DNA of 64,000 nucleotides, taken from Rugosibacter aromaticivorans (GTDB taxonomy: Bacteria; Pseudomonadota; Gammaproteobacteria; Burkholderiales; Rhodocyclaceae). The notes under the pieces were generated by a model. The model was not told the DNA's origin and ran no database searches. It saw only the letters and a list, made by a program, of their open reading frames with translations. Positions 30,420 through 40,700 of this stretch are shown here, one piece after another. Numbering within the stretch: position 1 is the first letter of the stretch; every line of letters begins with the position of its first letter. The position numbers and the translations under genes were made by a program. Where the stretch lies: contig NZ_CP010554.1 of NCBI RefSeq assembly GCF_000934545.1, positions 1,860,001-1,924,000 of the forward strand, in the 5' to 3' direction.

Positions 30420-30856
30420 TGCACAGCTGTTGGAGCATTCGATTTTTGATGGGCCGCATCCTGATTGGTTGACACTCTGCAAGATGCTGACCAACAATAT
30501 TCAAGGTTACACGTGGCTAAGGCATCAAGACGTTGCTGTTACGAAAGTGACGAAGACTCGCGCAGTCTGATGCCGGGCTCAAGATGGGCAAGTTTTTAGC
30601 GGGAACAAAAAAATCTGTTCATCTCGTAGTTAACATCTTGCCGCACACATGAAGGCTCGCGTAAAAGAATTAGTCGCATCGACTGAGCGGCGTAGCACGC
30701 CGCATTTCTTGCCTGGGTATGCGCCGGACATATTTCCGATCAGCAGCGCGCAGTCATGTCAAGCATACCAGCGCGGCACAATGCTCATTGCGTGCCGGAT
30801 GTCTCTGAAACAGGTTGCCGCTCCCAACACAGAGCGACGCTTTGCATCAAACGAAA
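30420..30856. other. Intergenic region without supported gene
   Basis: About 440 bases between the converging zinc-ribbon and TonB-receptor genes. Open frames here have no domain and poor codon pattern. No clear intrinsic terminator was found. Confidence 0.5.
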
Positions 30857-32938
30857 TCAGAACCTCAGCTTCAGTCCTACATCGATAGAACGACCCTGCC
30901 CGAGCAACGAACCAATTTGCCCACCCGCCGAAGCAGCGGCGATATTGACGCCGCCCAGCGGCAAGGCGTAGTTGCGGTCGAACAGATTACGGACGCCAAC
31001 CAAGACACTGACGCCATTTGACAGTTGGTAGCGGGTACCGATATTGACCAGCGCATAGCCCGAGGTCTGGTCTTCAAGTCGTCGCACATCCACATCGGAC
31101 TTGGCTGCCACCAGCAGCAGTTCCACCGAATTTGTCCAGGCCTTCAGTTGCTGCTCCAAGCCGAGCGTCAGGTTGGGCGGCATGATGTGGTACAGGTCAC
31201 CGCCATCATTGCGTCGGCCGCGCGTCCAGTCGAACTTGCCCTTGAAATCGCCGCTGCCATAGCTTGGGGTCTCCCATACCGGTGTATGCCAGACAAGGTT
31301 TACACCATACAGGTGGGCATCATGGTTGGCGAATTTCAGTAGTGCCTTGGTGTAGCCGGCCATGCTCATGTAAGTGCCGAGCGGATCGACGTCGATGTAA
31401 TCCTTGACATAGGTATAAAACGGCGTGAGCTTGACGTCCCACGCACTCGTGCCCGCATCATGCCAATCAGCCGTAGCACTAATCGTGTGCGCCACTTCGG
31501 GCTTGAGGTCGATGTCGCCCGTATAGCCGTTGGCATCTCCGAACCAGCCGATCATGGTCTGCGCCATGGTGCCGGCACCCCACGAGTAGCGCTCGTACAG
31601 ATTCGGCGAGCGGGTCTTACGGGCATAACCGAATTCATAGCTGGCCGTCCGGACGGGTTCGTATCGGAACAGCGCAGTCAAATCGATGTTGTTGTCGCGC
31701 TTGTCGTGGCTGCGCGCATTAAACGCATTCGCCGCCGCCGTATCCATCGCGCACATCATGCCGCAGCCGTAATCCTGCACATTGCCGGTATCGGTCTTGA
31801 CCGATTCATGACGAACGCCCAGCAGCGATGACCATTGCTGGTTGAGCTTGCTCTCCCATTCGGCAAACAGGGCAAAGCGGTCGCGCGCGCCGTCGTTGAT
31901 GTTCACATAGGTCTTCGGCCCCATCATCATGGAGCCTGCCAGCGGCGGCCACCAGTCGTTCAGTGTGAAGCGATGGTATTCATTGCCCAGACGCAGCGTA
32001 TCGCCATCCTTCAGCGGCAACTCGGCCTTGAACGTATAGCCGATATCGCGGCCATGCGTGTCCATTGGCATATTGCCGGGCTTCTCCTGCGTGAAGAACC
32101 CCATCTTGTGCCGAGTGTCCTGCCAATAGACCTTGGCCTCCAGCTTGCCCCAGGCGAATTCGCCGTTATAACCAAGATTGGCGAACACGCCGTGGTTGCC
32201 GGTCATGTCCATGTACTGGTTGGGAAAGCCCTGATAGGGAATGGTTTGTTCGCCCACCTTCAATATCCACAGATTGCCGTCGCCCTGCGCACCCAGCGTT
32301 ACGGACTGGTTGCTGCTCTTGTACAGGGTGTCGAGCACCTTGTGGCCGTTGCCATCCTTGTAGCTGTCGCCCTGTGCCTGGGCGCCGCTGTAATTCAGGC
32401 TGAGGCGATCACTGGCAACCGTACCGCTCACGTTGGTGGTCAGGCTGTTGTCCACGCTGCGGCTGAGGATCGAAGCGTCGCCCATGGTCAGAATACCGGC
32501 GCCCGTCTTGGCAAACACTGGCTGCGTGGACGAGATATTGATGGTGCCGGCGATGCTGTCGCCGCCCATGCTCACCGGCGTGATACCCGCCATGACATTC
32601 GCAACCCTTACCTGCGTGGGGTCGATGTAGGAAAGCGGCGCGTTCATGTGGTTGCCGCAGGCAGAGGTAATCTCGGCACCATCGATGCGAATCTTGATGC
32701 GATCATCGGCAAGGCCGCGCAAGACCGGAAGACCGGAAACGCCACCCGCCGAATAAACGCTGAAGCCGGAATGGCCTGAAAGCAACGCAGCGGTATCACT
32801 GGTCGCAAGGCTGCCGGAAAACGAATCATCCTTGATTGCCGTATCCCGGACGATGACTTCTTTCAGTGTGGTTTCGTCAGCGGCGAATGCCGCACAAGGG
32901 AGAATCACGACCACCAAGGCCAGAAAACCTCTACGCAT
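30857..32938 (-). CDS. oprC: OprC-like TonB-dependent copper receptor
   Basis: 693 residues. Signal peptide (RRGFLALVVVILPCAAFAA). Plug domain with VLRGLADDRIKIRIDGAEI followed by the C-x-x-x-M motif CGNHMNAPLSYI, which binds copper in Pseudomonas OprC. The barrel ends in LKLRF, with the C-terminal aromatic Phe needed for insertion. It would import copper, or act in copper binding, through the outer membrane with TonB energy. It is the only uptake-type gene among exporters and is transcribed leftward. A 15-base dyad lies ~52 bases upstream. Confidence 0.88.
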   Translation of the reverse strand: MRRGFLALVVVILPCAAFAADETTLKEVIVRDTAIKDDSFSGSLATSDTAALLSGHSGFSVYSAGGVSGLPVLRGLADDRIKIRIDGAEITSACGNHMNAPLSYIDPTQVRVANVMAGITPVSMGGDSIAGTINISSTQPVFAKTGAGILTMGDASILSRSVDNSLTTNVSGTVASDRLSLNYSGAQAQGDSYKDGNGHKVLDTLYKSSNQSVTLGAQGDGNLWILKVGEQTIPYQGFPNQYMDMTGNHGVFANLGYNGEFAWGKLEAKVYWQDTRHKMGFFTQEKPGNMPMDTHGRDIGYTFKAELPLKDGDTLRLGNEYHRFTLNDWWPPLAGSMMMGPKTYVNINDGARDRFALFAEWESKLNQQWSSLLGVRHESVKTDTGNVQDYGCGMMCAMDTAAANAFNARSHDKRDNNIDLTALFRYEPVRTASYEFGYARKTRSPNLYERYSWGAGTMAQTMIGWFGDANGYTGDIDLKPEVAHTISATADWHDAGTSAWDVKLTPFYTYVKDYIDVDPLGTYMSMAGYTKALLKFANHDAHLYGVNLVWHTPVWETPSYGSGDFKGKFDWTRGRRNDGGDLYHIMPPNLTLGLEQQLKAWTNSVELLLVAAKSDVDVRRLEDQTSGYALVNIGTRYQLSNGVSVLVGVRNLFDRNYALPLGGVNIAAASAGGQIGSLLGQGRSIDVGLKLRF

Positions 32939-32989
32939 AGCTGCCTCAAAAAAAGAACCGATTCTATGGGGCTAGAGCATCGGCCTTCT

Positions 32990-33004
32990 GCGACAAATTG
33001 TCGC
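32990..33004. promoter_or_regulatory. Perfect 7-1-7 dyad upstream of the copper receptor
   Basis: GCGACAA-a-TTGTCGC, 52-66 bases ahead of the receptor start. The inner ACAA/TTGT halves recall CusR/CopR-type boxes, but the spacing differs. Candidate operator for copper-dependent repression. Confidence 0.5.
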
Positions 33005-33212
33005 GGTCGGATGGATAATTGCGGCAGATGGGTTTGATTCCACGCAACAATCAGTCGCAATGGGTGAAGATAGCGCGTTGGTCTCGATTTGAAAATCGGT
33101 ACGTGATGAATTCGTGATCGCAGGGGGGCCCGAGGAGTGAATGCCCTTGTTTTGTCGGATTCATCCACATAAGGTTCTTTAACCCACCTGAATCGACGAG
33201 ACCCGTTGAAGG

Positions 33213-34127
33213 CTATAGTTTCGATTCGCCTTCAGCCGAGCGAAAGTTTTGATCCTCAATTTGAATCGTGGAGTGCGCAAGACCAAAGCCAGTCTTCATC
33301 GCCGCGGTGGCACCGACGAGAATTGCTCGTGACAGGCCCATATCCGAGACGATCAAATGGCAACTCACGGCATCGAAGCCAGAAGTTATCGTCCAAACGT
33401 GAAGATCGCGAACCGCTGTTACTCCGTCTATCGTCAGTAGCTTCTGTTCAAGCAGTGAAATGTCTATTTCTGGCGGAGTGCCTTCCATCAGGATATCGAT
33501 TGCGCTCTTCAACAAAATCCAGGTTCTCGGAATAATGAAGAGTCCGATCCCCGCGCCAATGATCGGATCGGCTAGCGTCCAGCCAGTGAGCATAACGATG
33601 GCTGCAGCGACAATAACGCCGATGGAACCCAACATATCGGCCAGCACCTCAAAGTACGCTCCCTTCACATTGAGGCTTTCCGAAGATCCGGCAGAAAGAA
33701 GCCTCATGCTGAGGAGATTCACGGCAAAGCCGATCACGGCTACAACCAGCATGGGAGCGCCCAGGATCTCTGGCGGCTGCAGAAACCGCTGATAGGCTTC
33801 GTAGAATATATAGACCGTCAGCAGCAGGAGTACGAGCGCGTTTGTCAGTGCCGACAATACCTCCATGCGAACATATCCATATGTTTTCTGCGGTGTGGCT
33901 GGACGTTCCGCGAAACGAATGGCAATCAGCGCTAATGCAAGGCCACCTGCATCCGTCAACATGTGCGCAGCATCCGCTAACAGCGCCAAGCTCCCGGTTA
34001 CCAACCCGCCAATCACTTCAACCGCCATGAACGTGATCGTCAGGGCCAGCGCCCACGTGAGTTTGCTCTTGTGACGCCCCGCTGTCGTTCCCTGAGCCGG
34101 TGCCACGTACGAATGATTTCTTGCCAT
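33213..34127 (-). CDS. czcD: CzcD-like cation diffusion facilitator
   Basis: 304 residues, the usual size of CzcD. Six TM helices; TM2 has ADAAHMLTDAGG (H-x-x-x-D metal site) and TM5 has FEVLADMLGS. The cytoplasmic C-terminal domain contains LHVWTITSGFDAVSCHL, typical of the dimerisation and metal-sensing domain. It exports Zn2+, Co2+ or Cd2+ from cytoplasm to periplasm in exchange for H+, feeding the RND pumps. It is leftward, downstream of the P-type ATPase gene with a ~150-base gap. Confidence 0.93.
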   Translation of the reverse strand: MARNHSYVAPAQGTTAGRHKSKLTWALALTITFMAVEVIGGLVTGSLALLADAAHMLTDAGGLALALIAIRFAERPATPQKTYGYVRMEVLSALTNALVLLLLTVYIFYEAYQRFLQPPEILGAPMLVVAVIGFAVNLLSMRLLSAGSSESLNVKGAYFEVLADMLGSIGVIVAAAIVMLTGWTLADPIIGAGIGLFIIPRTWILLKSAIDILMEGTPPEIDISLLEQKLLTIDGVTAVRDLHVWTITSGFDAVSCHLIVSDMGLSRAILVGATAAMKTGFGLAHSTIQIEDQNFRSAEGESKL

Positions 34128-34281
34128 CTCTACCTTCTCAAGTAACAGCTTTGCTGCATTGACCGCACAGTCTTAAAGCTAGTCTGTGATGATTATGCAT
34201 ATTCAGGAACCGTTGCCTGAAGCCTTGGTACATAACCACATCGCCGACTGTCTAGACCGTGGCGCTGTGCACCTAGCAATG

Positions 34282-36873
34282 TCATGCTGCCTGCGCCACC
34301 GGCTGCGATGGAATGTCAATCTTCAAACCGCTTTCGTACGCGAGAAGCCGCAGTGCATTGATGACCACTAAAAGTGTTGAGCCTTCGTGGAAGAGCACCG
34401 CCGTGCCGATGTTCAGACCGAAGATCGTGGCAGGAATCAGCAAGGCCACGACGCCAAGACTCACCCACAGATTCTGCTTGATGATGCGGCTAGTCTGACG
34501 CGATAACCCGACCGCGAACGGCAATTGCGCCAAGTCGTCGGCCATCAACGCCACGTCGGCGGTTTCCAACGCGACGTCCGACCCAGCCGCTCCCATCGCG
34601 ATCCCCACAGTGGAATTGGCCATGGCCGGTGCATCGTTGACGCCGTCGCCCACCATTGCCACTTTGCCGTGCACCTTGCGCAAATCCTTGATCGCCTCAA
34701 CCTTCTGCTCGGGCATCAGATCGCCTCTTGCCTCCGTCAGCCCCACACTCTTTGCAACCGCCTCGGCAACTTGCTGGTTATCGCCCGAAATCATGATCAG
34801 GCGCTCGATGCCAAGCTTGCGCAGCTCGGCCATGACCTGTCCCGCGACTGGACGCGGCGTGTCCATGACACCGAGAACACCAAAGAAGCGCTGACCTTTG
34901 CGGACGACCATGGTTGTGCGTCCAGCGGCAACCAGCTTCTTGTTAGCATCATCCACCGCAGGCGGCAGAGTCGCGTCTGGCAGTTCCGAGAACAGAATCG
35001 GTTTGCCGATGTGCACCGTCTCTCCCTCTATCTGTGCCCGGACTCCGCGCCCGGTAATGCTTTGGACTTCCGAAGCAGTCACGGGACAGCCTCGCCCTGC
35101 CAGTCGTTCGCGCGCCCCCGTGACAATCGCCGAGGCCAGCGGATGGTCACTGTGCTCTTCGACCGCCAACGCCACCTGCAGCAATTCGTCTTCGGTCACC
35201 CCTTCGGCAGGCACGGCATCAGTCAGTTTCGGTTTGCCTTCCGTCAGCGTCCCGGTTTTGTCGAAAGCAATCGACGTAAGGGTGCCGAGATTTTCCAGCG
35301 GGCCTCCACCCTTGACCAGAACCCCTCCTCGGGCCGCACGCGCGACGCCGCTGAGAACTGCACTTGGCACCGAGATCGCGAGCGCGCAGGGGCTCGCGGC
35401 CACCAGCACAGCCATGGCGCGATAGAAACTCGTCGCAAAGGATTCGTCGATCACCACGCCTGCAAACATCAGGAGGCCAACCAGGGCAAGCACTGACGGA
35501 ACGAAGATGCGTTCAAAGCGCTCGGTGAATTGCTGTGTCGGCGAACGCTGGGCCTCGGCCTCGGTCACCATCTTGACGACCCGTGCCATCGTCGATTGAT
35601 CCGCTTTGCGCGCGACCATGATGTCGAGCGCACCCGAACCATTGATGGTGCCGGCGAATACGCGGTAATCCGGCCCCACGCGCTCAAGATTGGCGATGGC
35701 GGCCTTGGCATCTTCGACCGGACGCTTATCCACCGGTGAGCTTTCGCCGGTCACAGGTGCCTGGTTAATGCTCGATGTGCCGACCACGACCACGCCATCG
35801 GCAGGCAGCCGTTCGTTCGGTTTGACCACCACCACATCGCCAACCTGGAGGGCGTCGAGTCCCACCACTTCCGTGCCACCATTGCGACGTACCGTTGCCG
35901 TATCCGGCGCCAGCTTCGCCAAGGCTTCGATGGCCCGGCGAGCGCGACCCATCGCATAATGTTCGAGTGAATGGCCGAGGCTAAACAGGAACAACAGCAA
36001 TGCACCTTCGCCCCATTGGCCGAGGGCCGCAGCTCCCGCCGCCGCTATCAGCATCAAGGTGTCGATCTCGAAGCGGCGCGCACGCAAATTCTCGATTGCC
36101 TCCTTGACGGTAAAGAACCCGCCAAAAAAATATCCCGCGATGTAGCAAACCGTCGATACCCAGCCCGGCGCAAAACTGCTGCGGCCAATCAGCCAGCCAA
36201 TCGCTACCAGAACGCCCGCCACAAGCGCGAAGACAAGTTCCGATTTTTCGCCAAAAGGTCCGCCATGATCATGGCTTGCATGCTCATCCTCGCCCTTCTC
36301 ATGCGTGTGGCCCGCATGATCCGCCTCGGCCTCAACCTGGCTTTCGCGCGGCGCGTTATCGTGCGTATCCGCATCCGATGGGCTTTTCGTCTGTGATGCA
36401 GGCGCCAATGGTGGCGGTGGCGCGGATTGTGTTGCGCGAACACCAACTACGCTGACCTTATCTAGCAACGCCTGCTCGGAGACCAGTGACCTGTCGAATT
36501 CGATTCGCACCGCGCCGGAAGCGGCAACATCGGCTTCAAGAACCCCCGCTATGCGACGGAGACTGACTGCCACGCGACGAGCCTCCCGCGCGTGCATTGC
36601 CTGTGACCTGATCAGTAGATGCGAAAACCGCGACGTGAGTTGCGCACCGACCGATTGCACCAGTTCGCGCAGGCGCCCAAAAGAAATGACGTCAGGGTCA
36701 TAGTGGACACAGAGCTGAGGCGATCCCGTGTCGACTCCGACAACATGGGCTTCGGCGATACCGGAGCGGCCTGTCAGTGAATCGATCAAGCGCGCTACGC
36801 AGCGATCTTCCACATCACCCACATCGGGAAGTACCAGCGGCAAGTCCAGGCGAAGTTTTTCAGGTGTAGTCAT
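34282..36873 (-). CDS. P1B-4 type heavy-metal ATPase (CzcP/CoaT-like)
   Basis: 863 residues. The TM6 motif is SPCALAIS (SPC, not CPC) and the TM8 motif is HEGST, the P1B-4 set for Co2+, Zn2+, Cd2+ or Fe2+. Core motifs are intact: TGES, DKTGTLTEG, SDHPLAS and VGDGVNDAPAMA. The first ~130 residues look like two degenerate HMA folds without CxxC. A His/Asp/Glu-rich linker (HAGHTHEKGEDEHASHDHGG) follows. Cupriavidus CzcP is of this class and speeds cytoplasmic export for the Czc pump; that role fits the context. Confidence 0.9.
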   Translation of the reverse strand: MTTPEKLRLDLPLVLPDVGDVEDRCVARLIDSLTGRSGIAEAHVVGVDTGSPQLCVHYDPDVISFGRLRELVQSVGAQLTSRFSHLLIRSQAMHAREARRVAVSLRRIAGVLEADVAASGAVRIEFDRSLVSEQALLDKVSVVGVRATQSAPPPPLAPASQTKSPSDADTHDNAPRESQVEAEADHAGHTHEKGEDEHASHDHGGPFGEKSELVFALVAGVLVAIGWLIGRSSFAPGWVSTVCYIAGYFFGGFFTVKEAIENLRARRFEIDTLMLIAAAGAAALGQWGEGALLLFLFSLGHSLEHYAMGRARRAIEALAKLAPDTATVRRNGGTEVVGLDALQVGDVVVVKPNERLPADGVVVVGTSSINQAPVTGESSPVDKRPVEDAKAAIANLERVGPDYRVFAGTINGSGALDIMVARKADQSTMARVVKMVTEAEAQRSPTQQFTERFERIFVPSVLALVGLLMFAGVVIDESFATSFYRAMAVLVAASPCALAISVPSAVLSGVARAARGGVLVKGGGPLENLGTLTSIAFDKTGTLTEGKPKLTDAVPAEGVTEDELLQVALAVEEHSDHPLASAIVTGARERLAGRGCPVTASEVQSITGRGVRAQIEGETVHIGKPILFSELPDATLPPAVDDANKKLVAAGRTTMVVRKGQRFFGVLGVMDTPRPVAGQVMAELRKLGIERLIMISGDNQQVAEAVAKSVGLTEARGDLMPEQKVEAIKDLRKVHGKVAMVGDGVNDAPAMANSTVGIAMGAAGSDVALETADVALMADDLAQLPFAVGLSRQTSRIIKQNLWVSLGVVALLIPATIFGLNIGTAVLFHEGSTLLVVINALRLLAYESGLKIDIPSQPVAQAA

Positions 36874-37033
36874 GACGACGCATCACTTTCATTTTGATAT
36901 CGTAGATGAAATGCAACAAGCCTTGATCGGCGGCCGGTACCTGCCCAAACGAAACATCGCAAACGGCGGCAAACGAAGCGGATTTGCGGCAATGGCGCCA
37001 TGCAGCCCACCGTGCCGAGCTCGTCACGGAAAG

Positions 37034-37273
37034 TCATGAGGACTTGCGCCTAGCATCGCTATGCTCCCCAGGGAGTGTTTCAGCGGGCTGACGCTTCTTT
37101 TGCATCCGCTGCCGAAGTCGATCTGCATACTTTGCAGGTGCCTTTTCCTTTTTCTTTGTCTTGTTCCGCCGAGCACGCCACAGCCAGTAGATTCCCACAC
37201 CGGCTGCCACGAAGCCGAGCCACATCCAAAACAACGTCACTGCGACCGGCCCGTGCATGGCGGGTGTGAACAT
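37034..37273 (-). CDS. Small single-pass membrane protein, unknown
   Basis: 79 residues. One TM helix near the N-terminus (VTLFWMWLGFVAAGVGIYWLW), then a Lys/Arg-rich cytoplasmic tail. AAAGGAGG stands before the start. It lies between the czcA-like operon and the P1B-4 gene on the same strand. No family recognised; it may be a small accessory subunit. Confidence 0.6.
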   Translation of the reverse strand: MFTPAMHGPVAVTLFWMWLGFVAAGVGIYWLWRARRNKTKKKEKAPAKYADRLRQRMQKKRQPAETLPGEHSDARRKSS

Positions 37274-37431
37274 GTGAGCCTCCTTTCAAGACGGCGAATA
37301 GGTTATTGGCATGCCTTCACTCGTGTTGTTATGTTCCGTACCATTCGACTCGAATGATTTGTGCGATCTCGATCCGGAAAATGTCCGCTAGCAGCGACGG
37401 GATATGCAAACGTTCGACATGCGCTGTGCGG

Positions 37432-37770
37432 TCATGAGATCGGTGCCGCTTGAACGATGTCGACCACGTAAATCCAACCCGCCTCGGCCTGACCGGTGCG
37501 GGCATTCTTCTTAATGATGCCCATTAGTTCACTTACCTGATCGTCCTCGCAAAGAAGTTCCAATTTATATTCATTGATGACCTCCTCGCCAAGCTCGACC
37601 GAGTAATGACGTTCCTGACCGTCGATCGCGACCAACGATCCTTTGACTGTATAGACCGTCAGGTTGTGTCGGCTGGCATTGATTCCGTTATTCCATGCAG
37701 CCGACTCCTTTAGCGCGGCAATGACCGCAGCAATACGATTGCTGTGCACGTAGGCTTTGATCTCTTTCAT
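37432..37770 (-). CDS. PII-like protein of the second czc operon
   Basis: 112 residues. PII layout: MKEIKAYVHSNRIAAVIAAL at the start, then LTVYTVKG, a short T-loop region (LVAIDGQERHYSVELGEE), VINEYKLELLCEDDQVSELM, and NARTGQAEAGWIYVVDI at the C-terminus. The loop lacks the GlnB uridylylation segment and the final RIRTGE is gone. It is also similar to small DUF3240-type proteins linked to metal efflux. Its start overlaps the RND-pump stop by four bases, so it is translationally coupled to the pump. Confidence 0.75.
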   Translation of the reverse strand: MKEIKAYVHSNRIAAVIAALKESAAWNNGINASRHNLTVYTVKGSLVAIDGQERHYSVELGEEVINEYKLELLCEDDQVSELMGIIKKNARTGQAEAGWIYVVDIVQAAPIS

Positions 37771-40700
37771 GTCGATCCTCCTTTAGTGGAAACATTTGTA
37801 ATTATGGAGCGTTGCCCACGCCGTTCTGCGCGCAGTTCCGCCCACTCGTAAATGAGTGGCAGCAGCAATAGCGTCAGGGCTGTCGAAGTGAAGAGTCCTC
37901 CAACAACCACCGTCGCTAACGGTCTTTGCGTTTCGGCACCCACACCGGTAGACAGCAACATCGGCACCAAGCCGAGAATCGCCACGGATGCTGTCATCAG
38001 CACCGGCCGCAATCGCATCGCGGCGCCTTGCCGCACCGAATCCCGAACCGACAGTCCCTGTCGGCGCAAGTCGTTGAGGAAGGACACCATCACGATGCCG
38101 TTCAACATGGCAACGCCGAACACGGCGATAAAGCCAATAGCCGAAGGCACAGACAGGTATTGCCGACTGATGAACAAACCGACGATGCCGCCGATCATCG
38201 CAAAGGGGACGTTGGCGATGATCAGCGATGCGTGGCGCACTGAATTGAATGCGGTGTACAGCAACATGAAGATCAGCCCGATGGTCAGCGGTACGATCAC
38301 GGCCAGTCGCCCCATCGCACGCTGCTGATTCTCGAACGCACCGCCCCATTCAATCCAGTAACCGGCTGGCAGCTTCACCTGCTGCTTGATTTTCGCATCG
38401 GCTTCCTTGACGAAACCATCCACATCGCGGCCTTTCACGTCTAGTTGCAATACCGAATAGCGCTGCAGTTGTTCGCGGCGCACGAACGAATATCCTTCGT
38501 CGAGTGAGATGGAGGCAACCTGCGACAGCGGCACAAAAGCGCCTTCGCCGGTACGAATGGGAATAGTCCCGATAGTCGCCGGATCGACCCGGTAGGCATC
38601 GGACAAGCGCACGGCGATATCGAAACGCTTTGTCTCATCGATCAAGGTGGAGACTGCTTCACCCCCGATGCCGGCCTTCACCACTTCAAGAATATCGTCG
38701 GCATTGATGCCAAAGCGCGAGGCTGCCGCGCGATCCACCTTGATGACCAGTTGCGGCTTGCCCTTGTTGGCTTCCGCCGACAGGTCGGCGACGCCCGGCA
38801 CCGTTTCCAGCACGCCCTTGAGTTGTGCCGTCAGGCGATCCAGCGTGGCGAGATCCTCGCCGTAGAGCTTCAGCGCCAAGGTGGCGCGTACCCCGGAAAT
38901 AAGCTCTTCGACACGCGACTGGATCGGTTGGGTAGCGCCGAACACAGCGGTTGGCACCGCCTTCTCCAGCACCTCCTGCATCTCCGCCGCCAGTTCGGCG
39001 TAAGAGATTTTCTCTGGCCATTCGGATTGCGGTTTGGTGCCGAGGTTAACCTCCATGTAATTTACATCAGAGGTTTCGCCACTCTCAGCTCGGCCTATTG
39101 TTGCCAGTACCGAGCGCACCTGCGGAAACTTCTTGTGCAGTTCGGCGCTTATCACTTTGGAAACGCGGATCGATTCATCGAGCGATGTCGAAGGAATGCC
39201 GGTGACGCGAAACTGGATTGTCCCTTCTTGCAGTTGCGGCATGAACTCCTTGCCAAGAAAAGGAAACAACGCCAGCGAGGCTACGAGCAGGACCACGGCC
39301 GAGCTGATTACGAGCTTCTTGCGTTCCAGCGCCCAATCCAGCAAGGGCAGATAGAACTGCTTAGCCTTGCGCACGAGGAAAGTATCGCGTTCCTCTTTCG
39401 GCTTGAGAATGAGTGCCGCCAGCACGGGTACCAAGGTCATCGACAGCAGCAGAGAACCGATCATCGCAAACGTGATGGTGTAGGCCATCGGCTTGAACAG
39501 CTTGCCCTCCAGGCCGGTCAGCGAGAACAAAGGCAGGAAGACGACGATGATGATCAGGATCGCAAACGCCACCGGGTTAACCACTTCGCGTGCGGCTTCC
39601 AGGATCAGATGAGTCTTCTGTATCGGCTTGCCTGATTCCCTGGCGTGGGCGAGCAGCCGGAAGGCATTCTCGACCATGACGACGGCACCATCGACCATCA
39701 TGCCGGTGCCTATCGCCAGGCCCGCCAATGACATCAGGTTGGCGGAGACGCCGAACTGCTGCATCAGGATGAAGGCAATCAGCATCGCCATCGGCAAGGT
39801 CACGATGACGACGATGGCCGAGCGCAACTCTCCCAGAAACAAAAACAGGATGATGGCGACCAGCACTGCCCCTTCGACCAAGGAGCTCTCAGCAGTTTTA
39901 AGCGCCTTCTCGACCAGTTCGGTACGGTCGTAGATCGGCTCCAGCGTCACGCCCTTGGGCAATGCCGCTTGCGCGATGGCGATCTTGGCCTTGACGGCAT
40001 CGACGACATTCTTTGCATTCTCGTTCACCCGTGACAGTGCGATGCCGAGTACCGCCTCTTTGCCGTCACGCGTCACCGCACCGAAGCGTGGCGCAGCAGC
40101 TTCCTTGACATCGGCTACGTCGCGCACGTAGATCGGCGCACCGTTGCGCTCGGCCACGACGATGCCGGCAATGTCAGTGGTGTTGGTCACCAGCCCCAGT
40201 CCGCGCACGAGATATTGCTCGGCGCCGATATTGATCGACTGACCGCCGACCTGCTTGTTGTTCGCGGTCAGCGCTTCCATCACCTGCTTGAACGACAAGC
40301 CGTAGGAGATCAGTTTTCCCGGATTGATCTGCACCTGGTACTGCTTCTGATCGCCACCCCAGGACACCACGTCGTCCACACCGGGCGCGGTGCGCAGAAT
40401 CAGCCGTACCGTCCAGTCATGCAGCGTTCGCAAATCCATCGCCGACAATTTCTTGTCCGCCGACTCGACCGTGTACCAGAACACCTGCCCCAGACCCGAG
40501 CTGTTGGGGCCGAGCACCGGATCACCATAACCCTGGGGCAAGCGGCCTTTGGCCTCCTGCAACTTCTCGCCGACCAAGCGTCGCGCGAAGTAAATATCGA
40601 CGTTGTCCTTGAAGTAGACGCCGACATACGACAGGCCAAACAACGAAACCGAGCGCACCGCTTCAACACTGGGCAAACCAGCCATGGCGCCTTCGATGGG

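Noticed and set aside
30420..30856. Frames 30157-30570 and 30649-30888
   Set aside because: One is a shifted frame of the zinc-ribbon gene running on; the other lacks start signal and any domain.
31835..32779. 314-codon plus-strand frame
   Set aside because: Antisense to the copper receptor, with no start signal or domain.
34525..35496. 323-codon plus-strand frame
   Set aside because: Antisense to the P1B-4 ATPase.
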